Positions 30,801-44,240 of a stretch of 64,000 nucleotides of DNA are shown here, piece by piece; position 1 is the stretch's first letter; every line of letters starts with the position of its first letter. The position numbers and the translations under genes were made by a program. Under the pieces are notes generated by a model. That model made no database searches, was not told the DNA's origin, and saw only the letters and a list, made by a program, of their open reading frames with translations. This stretch comes from Coprinellus micaceus (lineage: Eukaryota; Basidiomycota; Agaricomycetes; Agaricales; Psathyrellaceae), in NCBI GenBank assembly GCA_951394405.1, contig OX596334.1:1-64000 (forward strand). The letters are read 5' to 3'.

Positions 30801-33800
30801 GGTCACCGGTGTCTTTGCCTCGGCGACATGGAATACCTGTCATATGCTCCCGGGCGCAGACGGTCAGGTTGTCAGAACTCTCATGGAACGACTTGCCGCA
30901 CCTGGATCTCCTCGTGCCGCAGGCACCCACTTCCCACTGGAAGGAACCTTCTCTTCGCGTCCAATCCACGGGGTCGATTTGTTCATCGTCTTCATCGACG
31001 GGCAACTCACCTTCCACGTTAGAACTGATTAAGTTCAGTCGCTTTCATTTCCCAGAACAAGGTTCGATTCGCAGTAATCTGTTCTCCGAGGAAAGTTCTC
31101 CCATGGGCGAACCCGCCAGGGCTGTCAGACGAGTCCTTCGTGGTGGAGAGACGCTGAGTCGAAGGAGGAGGCATACGTGAAGCCGACGGCACGCACTAGA
31201 CACGCGCTCTACCTGCTCCAAGGACGGACCGTACGCAGTCGAGGGTCTAACCACCTACGACTTTCGAGACGACGTTCGAAAGGAAAGTCCAAAGAGCTGA
31301 TCGACGGGCTCGACTCTCCGTTCATTTATACAGCGAGCTGGTGACAATCCCCGCCACCAATACAATACACGCTCAGGGACACCGAGACGTTGCTCAGGGA
31401 ACAGAAACGAGGGGCGCACGAACAAAGGACCTGGGTTATTTTCGGAACACGAGTCCTAAAAATAGCCAGGATCGGCGAGGATGGGAGATATTTTTATGCG
31501 CAGTCGCCCTACTTGCATACCGTCATTCAACCGCAAAGGACTGGCTCTGAGGTGTAGGGAGAGGTATTTTTAGAATAAGGGGAGGTACAGGTAGAAGCAG
31601 GAGAAGATACCGGTAAGAGGCAAGGAAATCGAGGGCAATGTGTGAGGAAGAAGGAAGGAGAAGACGTAGGAGACCACGTTACCACAGTAAGTGCGTCACT
31701 CACTGACCAATACCCACTCAAGTATCCGTATACGGTGTGATTCGTCGACCAATCACGTTAACCCTCCAGGTCACCCGCTCGTATCCGATATGCAGCGAGG
31801 GTTCGACTTCTGCCGTGATCTCTATCCATCTCTCTTAGGTAGATTTCCTTTGAACCCTCGTTTCTGATAGGTGTAACACCAGCACCCTTCGGTAAGTCTT
31901 GACATCGTTCCGACCCTAGCATATTGGTGAGGTACATGACGAGGCACATCCTCTCCGCCCATCTAAGAATAGACCTCAGCGCTCGCTCGCTTATCGAATC
32001 CCTTTCCTTAACGAGCGAGAGCGCTTCCGAGCTTCCCTCCAGCGCCCACCGTAATGTGTACATTGCCCAGGAGGTTTACGGAGTAATCTTTGAGTCTAAG
32101 CAACATGGGCGCGGCGACTAAACTATTCTTGGGTACATAGTGATTAACGACTGCTCGGGGGGTGTAAGTAACAGATGAAATCGAGGTGTACATAGGAAGT
32201 CGCCGCCGGGATACCCTCTCGAGCGCCAATCCTTCATCTGATATCCCCATTCGCACGTGCCTCGATGGCTACGTTGTGCCAAGTGGGCGCTCATTTGGTC
32301 TTTAGCCTCGATGTGGCGTAGGGCTTTGTAACAAAGTTCAACGTTCTATCCAGATGCAGTGTGCGGAGCCTTCGAGCTTCGCTCTTGGCTGCTGACAGTA
32401 GCAAAGATAGGAAGAGAGAATAGGAATCGGTCCGACTCTTTGCAACTGAGAAGGTCAATCGCGAGTTTCCGTTCGGGGCTGGTGTGCCGTATATCCATCA
32501 CACAAGAGCGAATCCCGCTCCGAGGAAACTTTCAGGTCCTCGGATATGTCACTCGCATCGCTCAATCGGGACGCGGGGTATGATATTATGTGTGAGGCTA
32601 CCCCATTGGCTAACAACCACAAGGCACTCCATGCCCGCGAACAAAGACTACTCACTACTGTCGACCTCATAACTGCACCCACTGCATACATAGGAGTGAG
32701 ACACCGGGAAGTTCCAAATTTTATTGACGCCTCAGCGTAAAATTGGGTAGAACCACCGGCGAACTGATCGTGCCGAGTGTGGCACCGGGGATCTCGTTCA
32801 CATTTCATTACGCAGCGTCTATCTAATACGAATCCAGCACAGTTGAATGTAGTATTTCCCGAGATGACCTTTGCGAGCGAGTACCGTCCCCCCTGGGTTG
32901 ACTCAATACGGAATAATGGAATCCAAACGCGCGACAAAATCGAGGGGTGGAATCGGGCTTGGGACCCCAGGAGCAGGTACGTTACCTACGTACATGCTAC
33001 GCCCTCAGCCCAGTCCGATGCCTTGGTAAGTTTTCATAAATTTCACTGAGAAGTAGACCCGAAGTACAGGTGACGTAGATCGAACTGCACTGATACATGT
33101 GCACCAAGCGCAGATGGCATACGGACGGTCCCAACACCCTTTACACGCGGAGATAGAATAATGAGTTCCGCTTCTAGTAGCCCGCTCAAGCACGCACTGG
33201 GCTCGTGTAAATGCTCGCCCCACCTGGCTCCACGGAGAGGCCCAGACCTCGAATAGAGTTTGGTTGCCGGGCTAGGTGAACCGGAGATACGGCGTGTGCG
33301 GGAATGGGCGCTTATCAGATCCAACGGCGCAACGCAATGCGCGAGGCTGAGAGCACAGGGCTCAACCTGGTTTCGACTGGCCAGCTATATGGATAATTCC
33401 TTGGTCATTGAAAGGATTCATGTGTCTCGAGCTAGCCCAGTTGTGAAAGCCTCGCCGTTCCTCACAAAAACAGTGGCACGACACCGCAGCATACGATTTA
33501 GGGATGATCGTCGAGCGGGCGCACAGGCCTTCTGCCCGCTTTATTCACAGATATCGTGAGGTTCAGTTGGTATGTGTGGTCGAATGTCCTTCACTCGAAC
33601 TAGGCCCCCGACGAGGAAACGCGGTTGGCGGGCGCTTTCCTGGGCTCACCCCGCTCACCGTCTTGCCACCAATTGCGTCGGTTGCTTTCTGCCGCCGAGC
33701 TCAATGCTGAGACAATGGGGTCAACTGGATGGATGGAACTTGCAGGGAAGAGGGCAGTGTGACCCAGTAGAGGACCTCGTTCTCGGCCCCTCTCCCATTC

Positions 33801-36800
33801 AACAAAGTTTGCTCCGCAAGGCCTTATCACTTCGAGGGCACCCATCACCCTACGGATTGGCGCTCGAGGGTACGGGTACCTCGGTATCAGCGTTGCTTCC
33901 CCAGGGGTTTACATCACACTTCCGACAGTTTATTATTAGAGCACCTTGCTGGTCCCCCAAAAGCGGAAGGGAATTGTCGCGAGTGCGGTGGGGCGATAGA
34001 AGGAGACACCGTGCTCAGATGGTCCTCTCTTCTCGTGCCCAAGGCTCCTTAGTTGCGATTTGGATCACGCCGACACCCCAATATTCCATGGAAGGGCATT
34101 GCATATGGTTACCCACCAGACACCGATTCGCGGCACGACCTTCCTCTGATCTATTCTTAAACACCTTCTGAAAGGATAAGATCGCGGTCGACCTTCGAAG
34201 GGCATTCCCCAGATCTAAAAATAGATGCCGTAGATTCCGACAATAACCCCGAGTGGCCACCTTCTGCTTGGTGAAGTATGTGCTTGTCGATTAACGACTC
34301 TGCCCCAAGCTCTCGGAAGCTCTGGGCGAGAGAATGAAATTTATGAATAGTCCAATGGAAGACCCTGTGCACACGGGAGCGTAGCATCTTCATGAGGGTC
34401 GCGACCACATCGTTGGGAATGACGACGGACGCGAAGCTCGATTACACTCGTAATGCAGAGGCGCGTGCCTTCGGCTCCCCACACGCAGCTTTGCGAGGCC
34501 GTATGAGAGATATTTGCCATGGGCGATTACAATGAGTTAGTGACGTCGGCGGAGCCACACAAATGAGCTTCGCGGTTCGATGTTCGACTTCTCAGCACAT
34601 TGACTTTGATAGCGGCCCTCGAGGGGCGCCAATCTATAGGGAGCGAAGTAGGGCACAAGACAACGGACCGATTACCATGCCTTTGACCGCTGCAGCCCGT
34701 AAAAACTGGCCACGCCCTGGGTCAGATTATTCATTTCGGAATCGAGACACCCGAGGGATTGGATTAAGAACAGTGTCTCTGGACGTAGAAGTTGAAGATG
34801 AACTGAAGAGCGGATCGATACTGAAGGAGGTCGCATTGAGAGTGGAGCCCGCGTCTTGGAACCCTCCAGCTATGTGATGTGAAGAGCGATGGAACACTCT
34901 CGGGTGAAGCCAGGTCACCTTACCTTTCGACCTGGAGCTCAATATCTGTACCCATCGCCTATGAACGGCTGGTTGTCGATAATCATATTGACTTATGACA
35001 GCCTCATGGGCACTGCGGGAAAGCGCCCAGTACGCAGCACGATCCGGATTCCGGATATTCAGAGGCGACGCGCAACAGGCAACCCTTGTTGATGACGATG
35101 CTTGGTAGGCTGGGTCCTGACTCCAGCACATGAAATTGGGGATACCGCCTTCGGTCCGCCCATAGCTACATGTGAGCTAATCCTCTGCCCGAGTGAGTTC
35201 GACTTTCGCCTTCCGTTGCATGCCTGATTTCCTCGAGCGCGAGCGCGAACGCGATGCATGTTTTCTGGATGGGTCAGTTGGTAGTAGAGGAGAAAGGGGG
35301 ATTAAGCGCACACAGCGACATGTGCCGTCGTACACGTTTTCACTCCAAAGTGGATCGAGACCGACTCAACTATGCCAAGCACCGTATCCGAGCTGCTCGG
35401 ACCCGGTACTCTCGGTGGGCGCTTGTTTGTCCGGCTCACGTGGGTTGCACGAGCCATGGCATCACAGTGATGGACATGCATCCTTCCTTCTCCTTCTACA
35501 ACGAGTCACGACCTTCGCCTCTCGTTATCGCCTCTCGACGGAGTTTCCTTGGTACGCGACACAGACATGCGACGTGGCATCGCATTGACGGATGTCCAAC
35601 GCCCGGGAGCAACGCTCGGCGACTGCACGTACCTTGCAGTGCAGGAGGTGATTCACTCGGTCCGACGATGGCTGGGCGTAGATAATCCTACCAGCCTTCG
35701 AATACTGGAGCGCTCATTTCCCCTACGTTCAGCCCGACACTACTTGACAGTTCACAATTATTGGTTGGCCGTCATGAACGCTGTCGATTTCCCTCAACGC
35801 TTCACGAGAGGTTCTCCGTTACGTAGCTCCGCATCGGGAACCTATCCCTTCTACCCTCCAGTCTGGACCTACTTCTGTGTTCCCGTTTGGCAGGTGCCGT
35901 AGATCACTGACTCTCGGAAGCGTGCCCTTCGTATCGTACTCTGGATCTACATCTTCGACTCTCTGAAATGGTCTCCCCACCTGCAATTTTAGAGACGGCC
36001 TCCACCTTGAACTGAATCATACCACGCCAAGTTCCGATGCTGGTCGTGCCCACGTCCTTAGTCGCTCCTGTCTCCGGATACCTTGAGGCGAAATAGCTCT
36101 TACTATGTTACCCCACCCCCCAGCTGTCCATGGCACACTCTACGCTCATACGTCCGCCATCCTCAATGCTTGAACTTAGCCGCTCTGGAATGCCAAGACC
36201 TGTAGACCCTGGGCATCTCTGCTCTTGATTCTTTCCACTTCTGGTACCTTCTATCGCCGTTCCTTTCACTCGGGTTCTTACCCACCTTCCAGAGCTCGGG
36301 GGACTTCCTTTGTCGGTTCGGAGAATGTGCGACAAGGTTCGGGGGTGTCTTCGGAAAAATGGAACGAGTTGATGTTCGGCGTTCTAGTTCTCCCTAAGTA
36401 TCTGTTGTCGCGAGTGAGCCGTCGCAGCCGCGTCGACCAAGCTCGACGGCATCCTTCTTGAGTGTGGCTCTATTTTGGAACTCGGGTGCGTTCGAACTCT
36501 AGGGCTATATTCAGCTCACTAGATGGAATAGGGTGATGTCGAAGGTCCTCCTGAGACCCTTGAACACATCGCCTCTCTGTCTACTTTGGTCTTCTTGGAT
36601 CTCCACGGTCTGGCATTCCCTGCAGACAATCGCCCACGGCTCAAGTCAACGGGAGGTGCATCTGGCCGAGTGAGTAGTCGATAGGGAATTTGCGCATCTG
36701 CGAGTCGTCTCTATATCTAGGCCCCGAGATGAAGTATATTACCTATTTCGAGTCCGTGTATTCCACGTTGCTTGTTCACAGACTCACGACGAAGATAGGT

Positions 36801-39800
36801 CGGTCGTCTCCAATATAAGTGTCTTCGAGATATAAGAGCAGGCTGTGAGCAACATCGTCGAGTCCTCGTCTTCATCTACGAACTACCGATTCATCGTTTA
36901 CTCTACCGAGTGCCGACCTCTCGAGCAATTCGGCACGGCGGGAACTCAAACACTATCGAGTCTGCCGAATTGCCCCTCGCTGGCCAACAGTGCGGTTCTC
37001 ATCCCATCGCGGCTGTGGTAGTGCAATCGCGATTAGGGGGTGTTCTTGGTCCTCAGCTAGTACTCGGTACGCCTACTACAAGATGCGTTGTTGATGCCCG
37101 ACAAAGTACACTTAGTGAGATTTCTATTCCTAACGTGACCTCACTGGGAGAGCTGGAACATTGTCGCAACTGCGGTTGATAGACCTTTGTAAGGTAACAG
37201 CCACACACGACCCGAATTTCGTCCTATTCCCCACTCTGAAACTTGCGCAGTCGACGAATATTTATGGTTTAAATGGATTCCCGACGAACTGACAAAGTGT
37301 CTGTCAGCTATTCTCTCTCGATTTACAGCACATTTACAGCATTTGTTCAGACCATCGCGACTATTTGCAGATATCCGTGATACAATCACGCGCAGCACGT
37401 TCCGTTTCGGGGGCGCTAACTATAGACAGTCGAGCGCTCATCATGGTCATGTCGGCAGGCGATCCTACCCCGGATGGGGGAGACGCTTGGATTATTCGAC
37501 CTTCGGAGTGCGCCCAGCGGGGAACACGAAACGTGGCATAGGTTCCGAATGATTGAGCGACGGTCTCGTCGCATGTAGGTGCATCTTCCCGAAATGTCCA
37601 AGGACCCTAGCCGACCCTGGAAAGGCCAAGGCCTGGTGAGATGAGAGACTTAGCCAGGGAATGACGTCCAGTTACTTTCCGTTCAGCCGGGGAAGTGGCT
37701 TGCTAAGACGACGTTGGCTCGGATATCGATGACCGCCTGTGGGCATGCACAACGTACATGTTTGATAGTGCGAAAGCGTCGGGAATTGAGAGAGTGGAGG
37801 CAATGTCAGTAGATACGGCTTGTGTGGGGAGCGCTCAACTCGCACAACGGGAACCCGGTGATAAGATCTAACTGGGCGCCTATAATACATCCCTCGAGAG
37901 CCCCCTGTTATCTGAAGACGCGTCTGTCCTATGAACGACCCCCATCTCACCTTGAAGGCGGTTCAATTAGCAGATTTTTTACGGCTACCAACCACCCCGG
38001 TTACCAATGTCTGTCCCGGGTCGCCCATCTACCGGTACCTGCAAATGAATTCCCGTGTCCTCAACCTCAAGCCATCGAGAACACGCATCGGGACTTTTCT
38101 TCGATCCGGGCACCCGCAGAATGAGGTCTAGGGCAAGTAAGAAACCTGAGGCTTAGTGTCAGTGAGACGTCGTTCCCTTCGGCATTCCCAATCTGGAGTT
38201 TATTGTCTAACCCTCAAGTGGTTGTGCGATTCCTCCCGCTTACTCACCTTCGATGACACCCTTGGCGGGCGAGCTCAGGGGAACGGCCTGCGATTGCAGT
38301 ACCCACATGCATTGCCGCGAGAAGCACAAACTGACTCCACTTCCATTCCCAGAAGTCATGAATGAGAAGCGGAACCGTCTCCGATAACATAGTAGAACAC
38401 TTGAACCTTACCGTGGACTAGATCACCGAGGTTCAATAGAGCGTACACTGACATCATAGGTCCAGACTCGTTCGAAGTTCTGAAAGGACGGAATTCGGCA
38501 TGAACGAGGGTTCAAGAGGCGCTTGAACTCAACCTCTCTGTCCAACCATGAGCGAGCACCTCTAACATCTGACCTAACCCTTTGGGGGTTGCACTTGATT
38601 GCCTGTACGAATCATTGAAGGGCTGGTATCCCAACGTCCACCACCGATCGTGGTCGATTCCTCCCTACCTACTCGAGTACCAAACCGTGCCCAGGTCGCA
38701 CTTTGGAACCGCTTCTTCACACACACGACGGTTATCCCCTCCTCAGTCGGACTGAGATATTGACATAGCCGTAACGGAGGAGGTAAAACGACAATTTTGC
38801 GATACCGCCGGGATTTAGAGTGTGTTCGAGCACAGTGTCGTCGGGATGAAAAAGATACCGCGGATCAGTGCAGCCTCATTCTCCTGGGTTTTCCGAAGAA
38901 CCATCGAAGGGGAGTAGCCCTGCCGCACTCGAGGTGATTCGACTAATCCTGCGCGTAAATCCACAACAACATTTCAAGGTCTTCATTATCTTGATGCGCA
39001 TCTACAGAGCTGACAATTGATCAGGGTGACGCTTCAGCCCACTACTGGGGTCTTGTCTGTTACCCTTTGCCCCAGAGTTGGGCCGGATATTACGATCCGA
39101 GACCAGTCTACCGTCACTCACATTCCTTTTGAGAGATGCTTCATGGATCGCACCGTCCCTCCGATGTTGGACAGTTGATGCGAACCTCTCGGAAGGGCAT
39201 GGTGTGCCCATCGCAAACAGGGAAAGGGCTACACAAGATATCACTTGCCACACACACTACTGCAATCAAACTCACCTCGTACGAAGCACATCATGTCACG
39301 AACAAAGCCACGACTACGATGGGGGCGGAGATGAACGCTGCGTTGGCACCAAGAGAGAAGCGCCTTCTCCCGAGCGACGTTATCCGCCGGAGAGGATCCT
39401 CCTGATGGTCGATCTCGCCCACCGCGACGCCCGAGTTCATTAATGTCGAATCACGATTGTGTTCTCGGAGGTCCGAAGGGCTACAGGAGGGATATCGTGC
39501 GTTGGCTTCGCAAACTTTGTAGCTTACACCTTGGCCGCAAGCGTCGGTAGTGTACAACTCGTGGTTATAGGTTAGTCCACACACCGTGGACAATATAGCA
39601 ATTTAGTGATGTTCTGTGGGCTGTGTATCATTTTACTTGCGAACTAAACGGGCGAATCCACTTCCAGTTGTGGGTTGGAGGATACGGCTCCACCTTTGTT
39701 CCCCAGCAATTCAAAGGTGCCTTTGGCTCGATCAATAGGCAAGGGGATGCCTCTAGACCTACCCGAGCCGAGGTAGTTCTGAGAAAACGAGAAGTGAGGA

Positions 39801-40568
39801 TCTATCCATCCTGGCTTGGTTTGAGTCGGGTGCTTATATACCAAATTTAAATCGTGAAAAAATGGTCTTGGGTCTACTGTCGCAATACGCGCCCCTGGTT
39901 TAGCCTGAAGAGTGGTAGGAGGAATTTCGCTAAATATACAGAACGGCAATATCAACCATGTGCCGTCAGGTATCACTAGCAGAGACCGACCTCCACTTCG
40001 ACGTCGACCGCTACATGGTTTAGCCCCACTACCACTACCTATGGACCGATGTAGGGAGCATAAATTTCGATGGAGGGGATAATTCGGTCGAAGGCAAAGT
40101 GGCTTGGGTACGAAGTACCCAAATTGGAACCCACTGAGTAATGTAAACGGCCAATGCGATGCACAACATCAGTTCCATTGCTGCGGGGACGCCGAGTTGT
40201 TTGCCAAGGTACCTCGCGTCGGCTGTGTTACGAGGTGAACAGTTTCAGTGAAGGAACCTCCAGGGCAATACAGTGAAACGAGATGCATTTAGATGCTTTA
40301 CCGCGTAGGTTTAGCATACTTATCATGGTGGGGTAGACGTCGACCCGGGCTTGAGGACGCATGCCGACTGACCGACGCCCGCCCGACCGCACAGCCTTCT
40401 GCCCAGAATGGCTTGGTGCGCCTTGGCGCCGGACTCACAGCAGCTCGGCCTAGCCTCGGCTGACCTCGGCACATAGAATTCCTGTGAAATATGACATCAT
40501 AGCCCAAGATCATTTCGTCTCTAAAAGAGCTTGGACTCACTGCTTCATCCCACACCACCATTATCGTC
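27839..40568. other. About 12.7 kb with no recognisable gene
   Basis: Frames are short and lack known domains. The longest is on the - strand at 29708-30517 (269 codons, GTG start), with protein-like passages such as HNRFEAVFIGIGARDML and a C-terminal aromatic-rich end; I do not recognise it. 36540-36690 (+) encodes a leucine-patterned piece (LEHIASLSTLVFLDLHGLAF) resembling one leucine-rich repeat and may be a fragment of an F-box/LRR gene. Composition is nearer 50% GC than the subtelomere. A short diverged repeat at 31431-31492 matches 22957-23013. I see no transposase, RT or RNA gene. Confidence 0.4.
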
Positions 40569-41189
40569 ATGCTTTGCCCACAATCACTCTCGACGACCCA
40601 CCTGCTCGTCGTTCTCAACCTCGTCTACGCCGCGAATGCACAGATCGGGTATAGGGAGCGGACAAGGAGTCCTGGACGGATAATCGCCGGGGCTGTTATC
40701 GGTGCGTCGTAAAATGAGATGAAATTCTAGGTCGTGGCCTCATACGCGCTCCAACCAGGCACGGTCGCACTCCTTTTCTTCCTGTGCGCCTTTATGATGT
40801 TCAGCAGGCGACGGAGGGCTGCTCGAACGTTCCAACTGGCTCCCATTCCCCGTCCTCACGCTGGTGAACAACCCTACCTTGGCCCACAGCAATACGGGCC
40901 ACCCGGGTCCCCACCGATCATCCACGCGAACGGCCAGTACATGCCGCAAGGGGGCTATGCTCCTTGGCAAGCGCCATACAGCCCGGGCCAACCACCTTAT
41001 CCCTCTCAACAAGGTCCCTACCCTCCCCAACAACCACAATATGGAGAGAAACCCCGGGACGACCAATTGCCCGCCTATTCGAGGGAAAAGTCCCCCGAAG
41101 TCGGATCTCAGGCACGTCGAGATGCTCCCCTTCTGAGATCCCTCTTTCTAATCAGCACCTACTCTCCCTTTAGCCCGGCCCACAAGTGA
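40569..41189 (+). CDS. Single-span membrane protein with signal peptide and proline-rich tail (RCR-like)
   Basis: Two exons, 40569-40701 and 40759-41189, with a 57-nt GT-AG intron give 187 residues in phase. The N-terminus (MLCPQSLSTTHLLVVLNLVY, then AANA) looks like a cleaved signal peptide. After a short lumenal stretch (QIGYRERTRSPG) comes one transmembrane segment (IIAGAVIGGTVALLFFLCAF) and a stop-transfer cluster RRRR. The rest is a cytosolic tail rich in Pro, Gln, Gly and Tyr (GPPGSPP, YAPWQAPYSPGQPPYPSQQ, YPPQQPQYGEKP). The layout resembles fungal RCR-type proteins, short type I membrane proteins with PY-rich tails that recruit ubiquitin ligases and affect cell-wall chitin. Similarity is in architecture, not a diagnostic motif. 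The last 30 codons read less well, and a further intron near 41095-41165 is possible. Confidence 0.65.
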
Positions 41190-42680
41190 ACGACGTACGT
41201 ACCCAGCTCTCTTCGCACAGAACGACGAACTGAGGACCCATTCTGACAGTCCGTTCAAACACCGCCCCCAATCCATTCCAATAATGCGCAGAACGACCAA
41301 CCCTTCGTCGGCGGATTCAGAACCACCTAGAATCCCTCCCTCAAGATCTCCACTACGACCACGATTCACTCACGAGATACCCTACGGCGCTCTAATTGTT
41401 GTATCATACCATTTGTAGCCTAACGACGACGCCAGGACGCTGTATGAACACCTTTTCCACTTTCCCCGGCTCAACGACCCCAGCTCTCTGTGGGGTCGAA
41501 GCGACGAATGCATCGGTTGGGTGCGTACCTCTGCTTGGAGGCCCGACGCTATGCCTTCGGATCTTGAGCTTGGACTGAATGCGCGGCGAGGCTGTGTTTG
41601 AACTCCTACTCGGGCTCGAGGGCCCGAGGGTCAGGAGAACGTTCTCGATCCCTTTCGCTATTCGAAGTCTGCGCTAACGCTCGGTTCGATGGATGTACTC
41701 GGCGATGTCGTGCTTGGGAGGATCATTTCCTAACCCAACCGCGACAACCTCGAGAGATTCGAGCCATCCGAAATTGCATTGGCGGTCTACAGTGGCGATC
41801 TTCACTACACAGTCCACGTACGGTCACTCTGCATACCAACAGCCTTGTACTGATGTCGTCTACCGCTCTCCGGGTAGGTGCGACCACCATGGGCACAGGC
41901 ATATACTACACTAATCGTCTCCGCATCGTCCTACCACCTGCAAGTGGGCGAAGGCAGACGACTTTGGGAAACGGTGGCCGGGCAGGGACTGTTGGGAAAG
42001 CTCGCTACATGGTAAGCGCCTGTTCCGAATCCTAGACCAATCTCCATGGAAGTCCCGTCGACTTAGATTCACCGAATACTAGCAGCCCATGGAATTCGAT
42101 CACTCGTCGTCGAGGTGAATGCAAACGCTACGTAACCTCGAACGGTCGGATGAGGGATAACTCCCCTTATTGAGGGAGGTGAACGGATCGACAGGACGGG
42201 TATCCGTTCTTGCTCGGCCCAGGGGTGCGTCCAGGATTCAGACTGTGTACGCATTCGCAGGTGCCTATTAGTTGGGATGCCAAGGCAAAGCGGTGAGTGA
42301 CGCAGCGGAGGGCGACACTGGTGCATATCACTGACCCACAGAATCTATATACACATACGGCGAGCGAGGCTAGAAATGGGGTAGCTGTCCAGAGTAAGGT
42401 TCACGACGTCGTGATAAGGAACAAGACCAAGTCGGTGGAAAGATAACTGGGTGATAGGAATGGCCGAGCTAGAGAAGGAGAAAGAGCGTAGGTCGAATGA
42501 GTAAATGACAAGAAAGAGCCCCAAAGCCTTGTACAAGAGCCGACTACGGGGTCCGAAAGCTCATTTAGTGGTCTGCCTGATGATCTATCCCAATATGTGG
42601 GAGGGGGATGTACCGGAAAGAAGGATAGGGCGGCATGGGAAGCATGGGCGGATGTATGAATGATTGGGAGACCTTGAGCG
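41190..42680. other. No recognisable gene
   Basis: The longest + strand frame (41598-42035, 145 codons) is arginine/serine-rich with no domain. Otherwise short frames only, and no repeat stands out. Confidence 0.4.
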
Positions 42681-44240
42681 TTACCCGAGGACCTGAGACG
42701 AAGTCTTCACAGGCAAAATAGCGCCGTCAGCTGACTTCTCGCACCCCCCATTACCTCTCTCGAGGTCCATGGTGTTGTTGGTCGTGCTACGGAAGGGTGC
42801 TGTAGGATAACAGACGCGTTCAGGTGATGATATAGATGGTGGGGCGAAGATGAGGCTGTCGCTCACAGTGCGACGATGACCCCGGCGCTGATGAGGGGCG
42901 TGTGACGCCGCATCGCTTGTTCCGTTTGAAGCTGTCAACGGAGTACCGGAGCTTTCACCTGAGCTCCAGGGAAGTTGAATCGTTGGCCGAGGAGCCTTCT
43001 TGGCTTCGTGGACTCTAATGGAAAGGAGAACAAAGACAACACCTGTGAAGCTCCCAATGTCAGCCAATGAAATATGTGATTCTAAGAGCCCGAACGTACC
43101 CATACTTGGTCCGAGCGTCCCGTGAATAGCCCACTGTGCGGGACTGTCAAGGTAGTAGAGAATACACAGTACCACCTGCTGAATAGTAAATATCATCGTG
43201 CTCTCCACGATAATCCTAATAATAGTGAGAAGCCCGACACCGGAGCCATGCTCGGTCAGCCCAGCTGCACGAGAGAGTCGGTATTGGCGCCATATCTTGA
43301 ATGTGATCAGGCCCATCGTAAGGCAGCTCAGTGCGATGTTGACAGGGAAGACCAGATTCATGAGTGAATAGATTCGTGCAAGGGGGGTTTCCGGGCGCTT
43401 GAGCCAGGCTTCGACGACGGCACTGTTGGCTTGACGATATCTCATGTCAGGAAGTCAACGCACAGAGAAACGGGGTCTACATACCGATACTAAAGATGAA
43501 TAATAGGCTGGGTAGAACAATTATCCACCAATTCATTTGCCATACTATTAGACAGCGATAGATCTAGGCCGACGAAGTTATGCCGAGACACCGTTTTCGA
43601 GCAGAAGAAAGGCACTCACCACCAAGGCGTCCCCGACCCATACGAGAACCCCCAGGATGACACCCGGAGCGAAGTTTTGATCCTTCGTGTAGTCGCGCAA
43701 GTAGTAGACCGGGAGCTTGCCGTTCGAGGCTTCTACCCAATCCGGGCTGAATGCGTTCAGAAACCTGGAGGTATTCAGACCTGTGTCGGAAAGGCCTCAG
43801 ATACGTGAAGGTCCATCCAGGAAGACCCTAATATACCCATATATATCGTTGTCAAGACGAACATGAGCAATGTCCCAAGAGTAAATATCTTTGAACGGGG
43901 TATTAGGACAACTACGAGGGTATCATACGAATTGCCCCGTACCTTGGCTGAGAGAGTGGGGTTTGGCCTTCGAGTCCTGACGGCGATCTTCACGAACAGC
44001 CCAAACAGGAACATGTACAGGCCTTTTGAGGACGTTCCAGTTACTCATCAGCTCGTAGAAGCTTGAGGAAGACGTACCGTATACTACCGCCTATCTCATC
44101 CGGCGCGGAGGCTGTGAGTTGGCAAGTTTACTCACCGAGTTGGAACACCCACTCACCCCCAGCCAAAAACCGAGCATCATATGATACTGCTCGGCCTGAT
44201 CCCTCGCCGCGACCGCCGCTGGGTCTTGACTGTCGATCAT
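42681..44240 (-). CDS. Multi-spanning (about seven-helix) membrane protein of an Agaricomycete family
   Basis: Eight exons join in phase: 44240-44157, 44090-44078 (13 nt), 44022-43943, 43888-43837, 43795-43620, 43563-43485, 43429-43100, 43042-42681. Total 392 codons including the stop, 391 residues. Hydrophobic helices in order: FWLGAVVYGLYMFLFGLFV, FTLGTLLMFVLTTIYMG, VILGVLVWVGDALVIYRCL, WWIIVLPSLLFIFSI, YSLMNLVFPVNIALSCLTM, IIVESTMIFTIQQVVLCIL and VVFVLLSIRV. A cytosolic Ser/Pro-rich tail of about 100 residues ends KTSSQVLG. Between helices 2 and 3 is an extracellular-type loop (FSPDWVEASNGKLPVYYLR). Helix order, the IRIIVES motif before helix 6 and the short N-terminus match the receptor-like seven-helix proteins expanded in Agaricomycetes; their ligands are unknown. 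No defect is seen, so the gene is likely functional. Confidence 0.85.

Noticed and set aside
42681..43445. Single-exon reading of the membrane protein starting at 43445
   Set aside because: The true gene is spliced: upstream exons from 44240 join in phase, and the 43100/43042 intron removes 19 codons from this frame.
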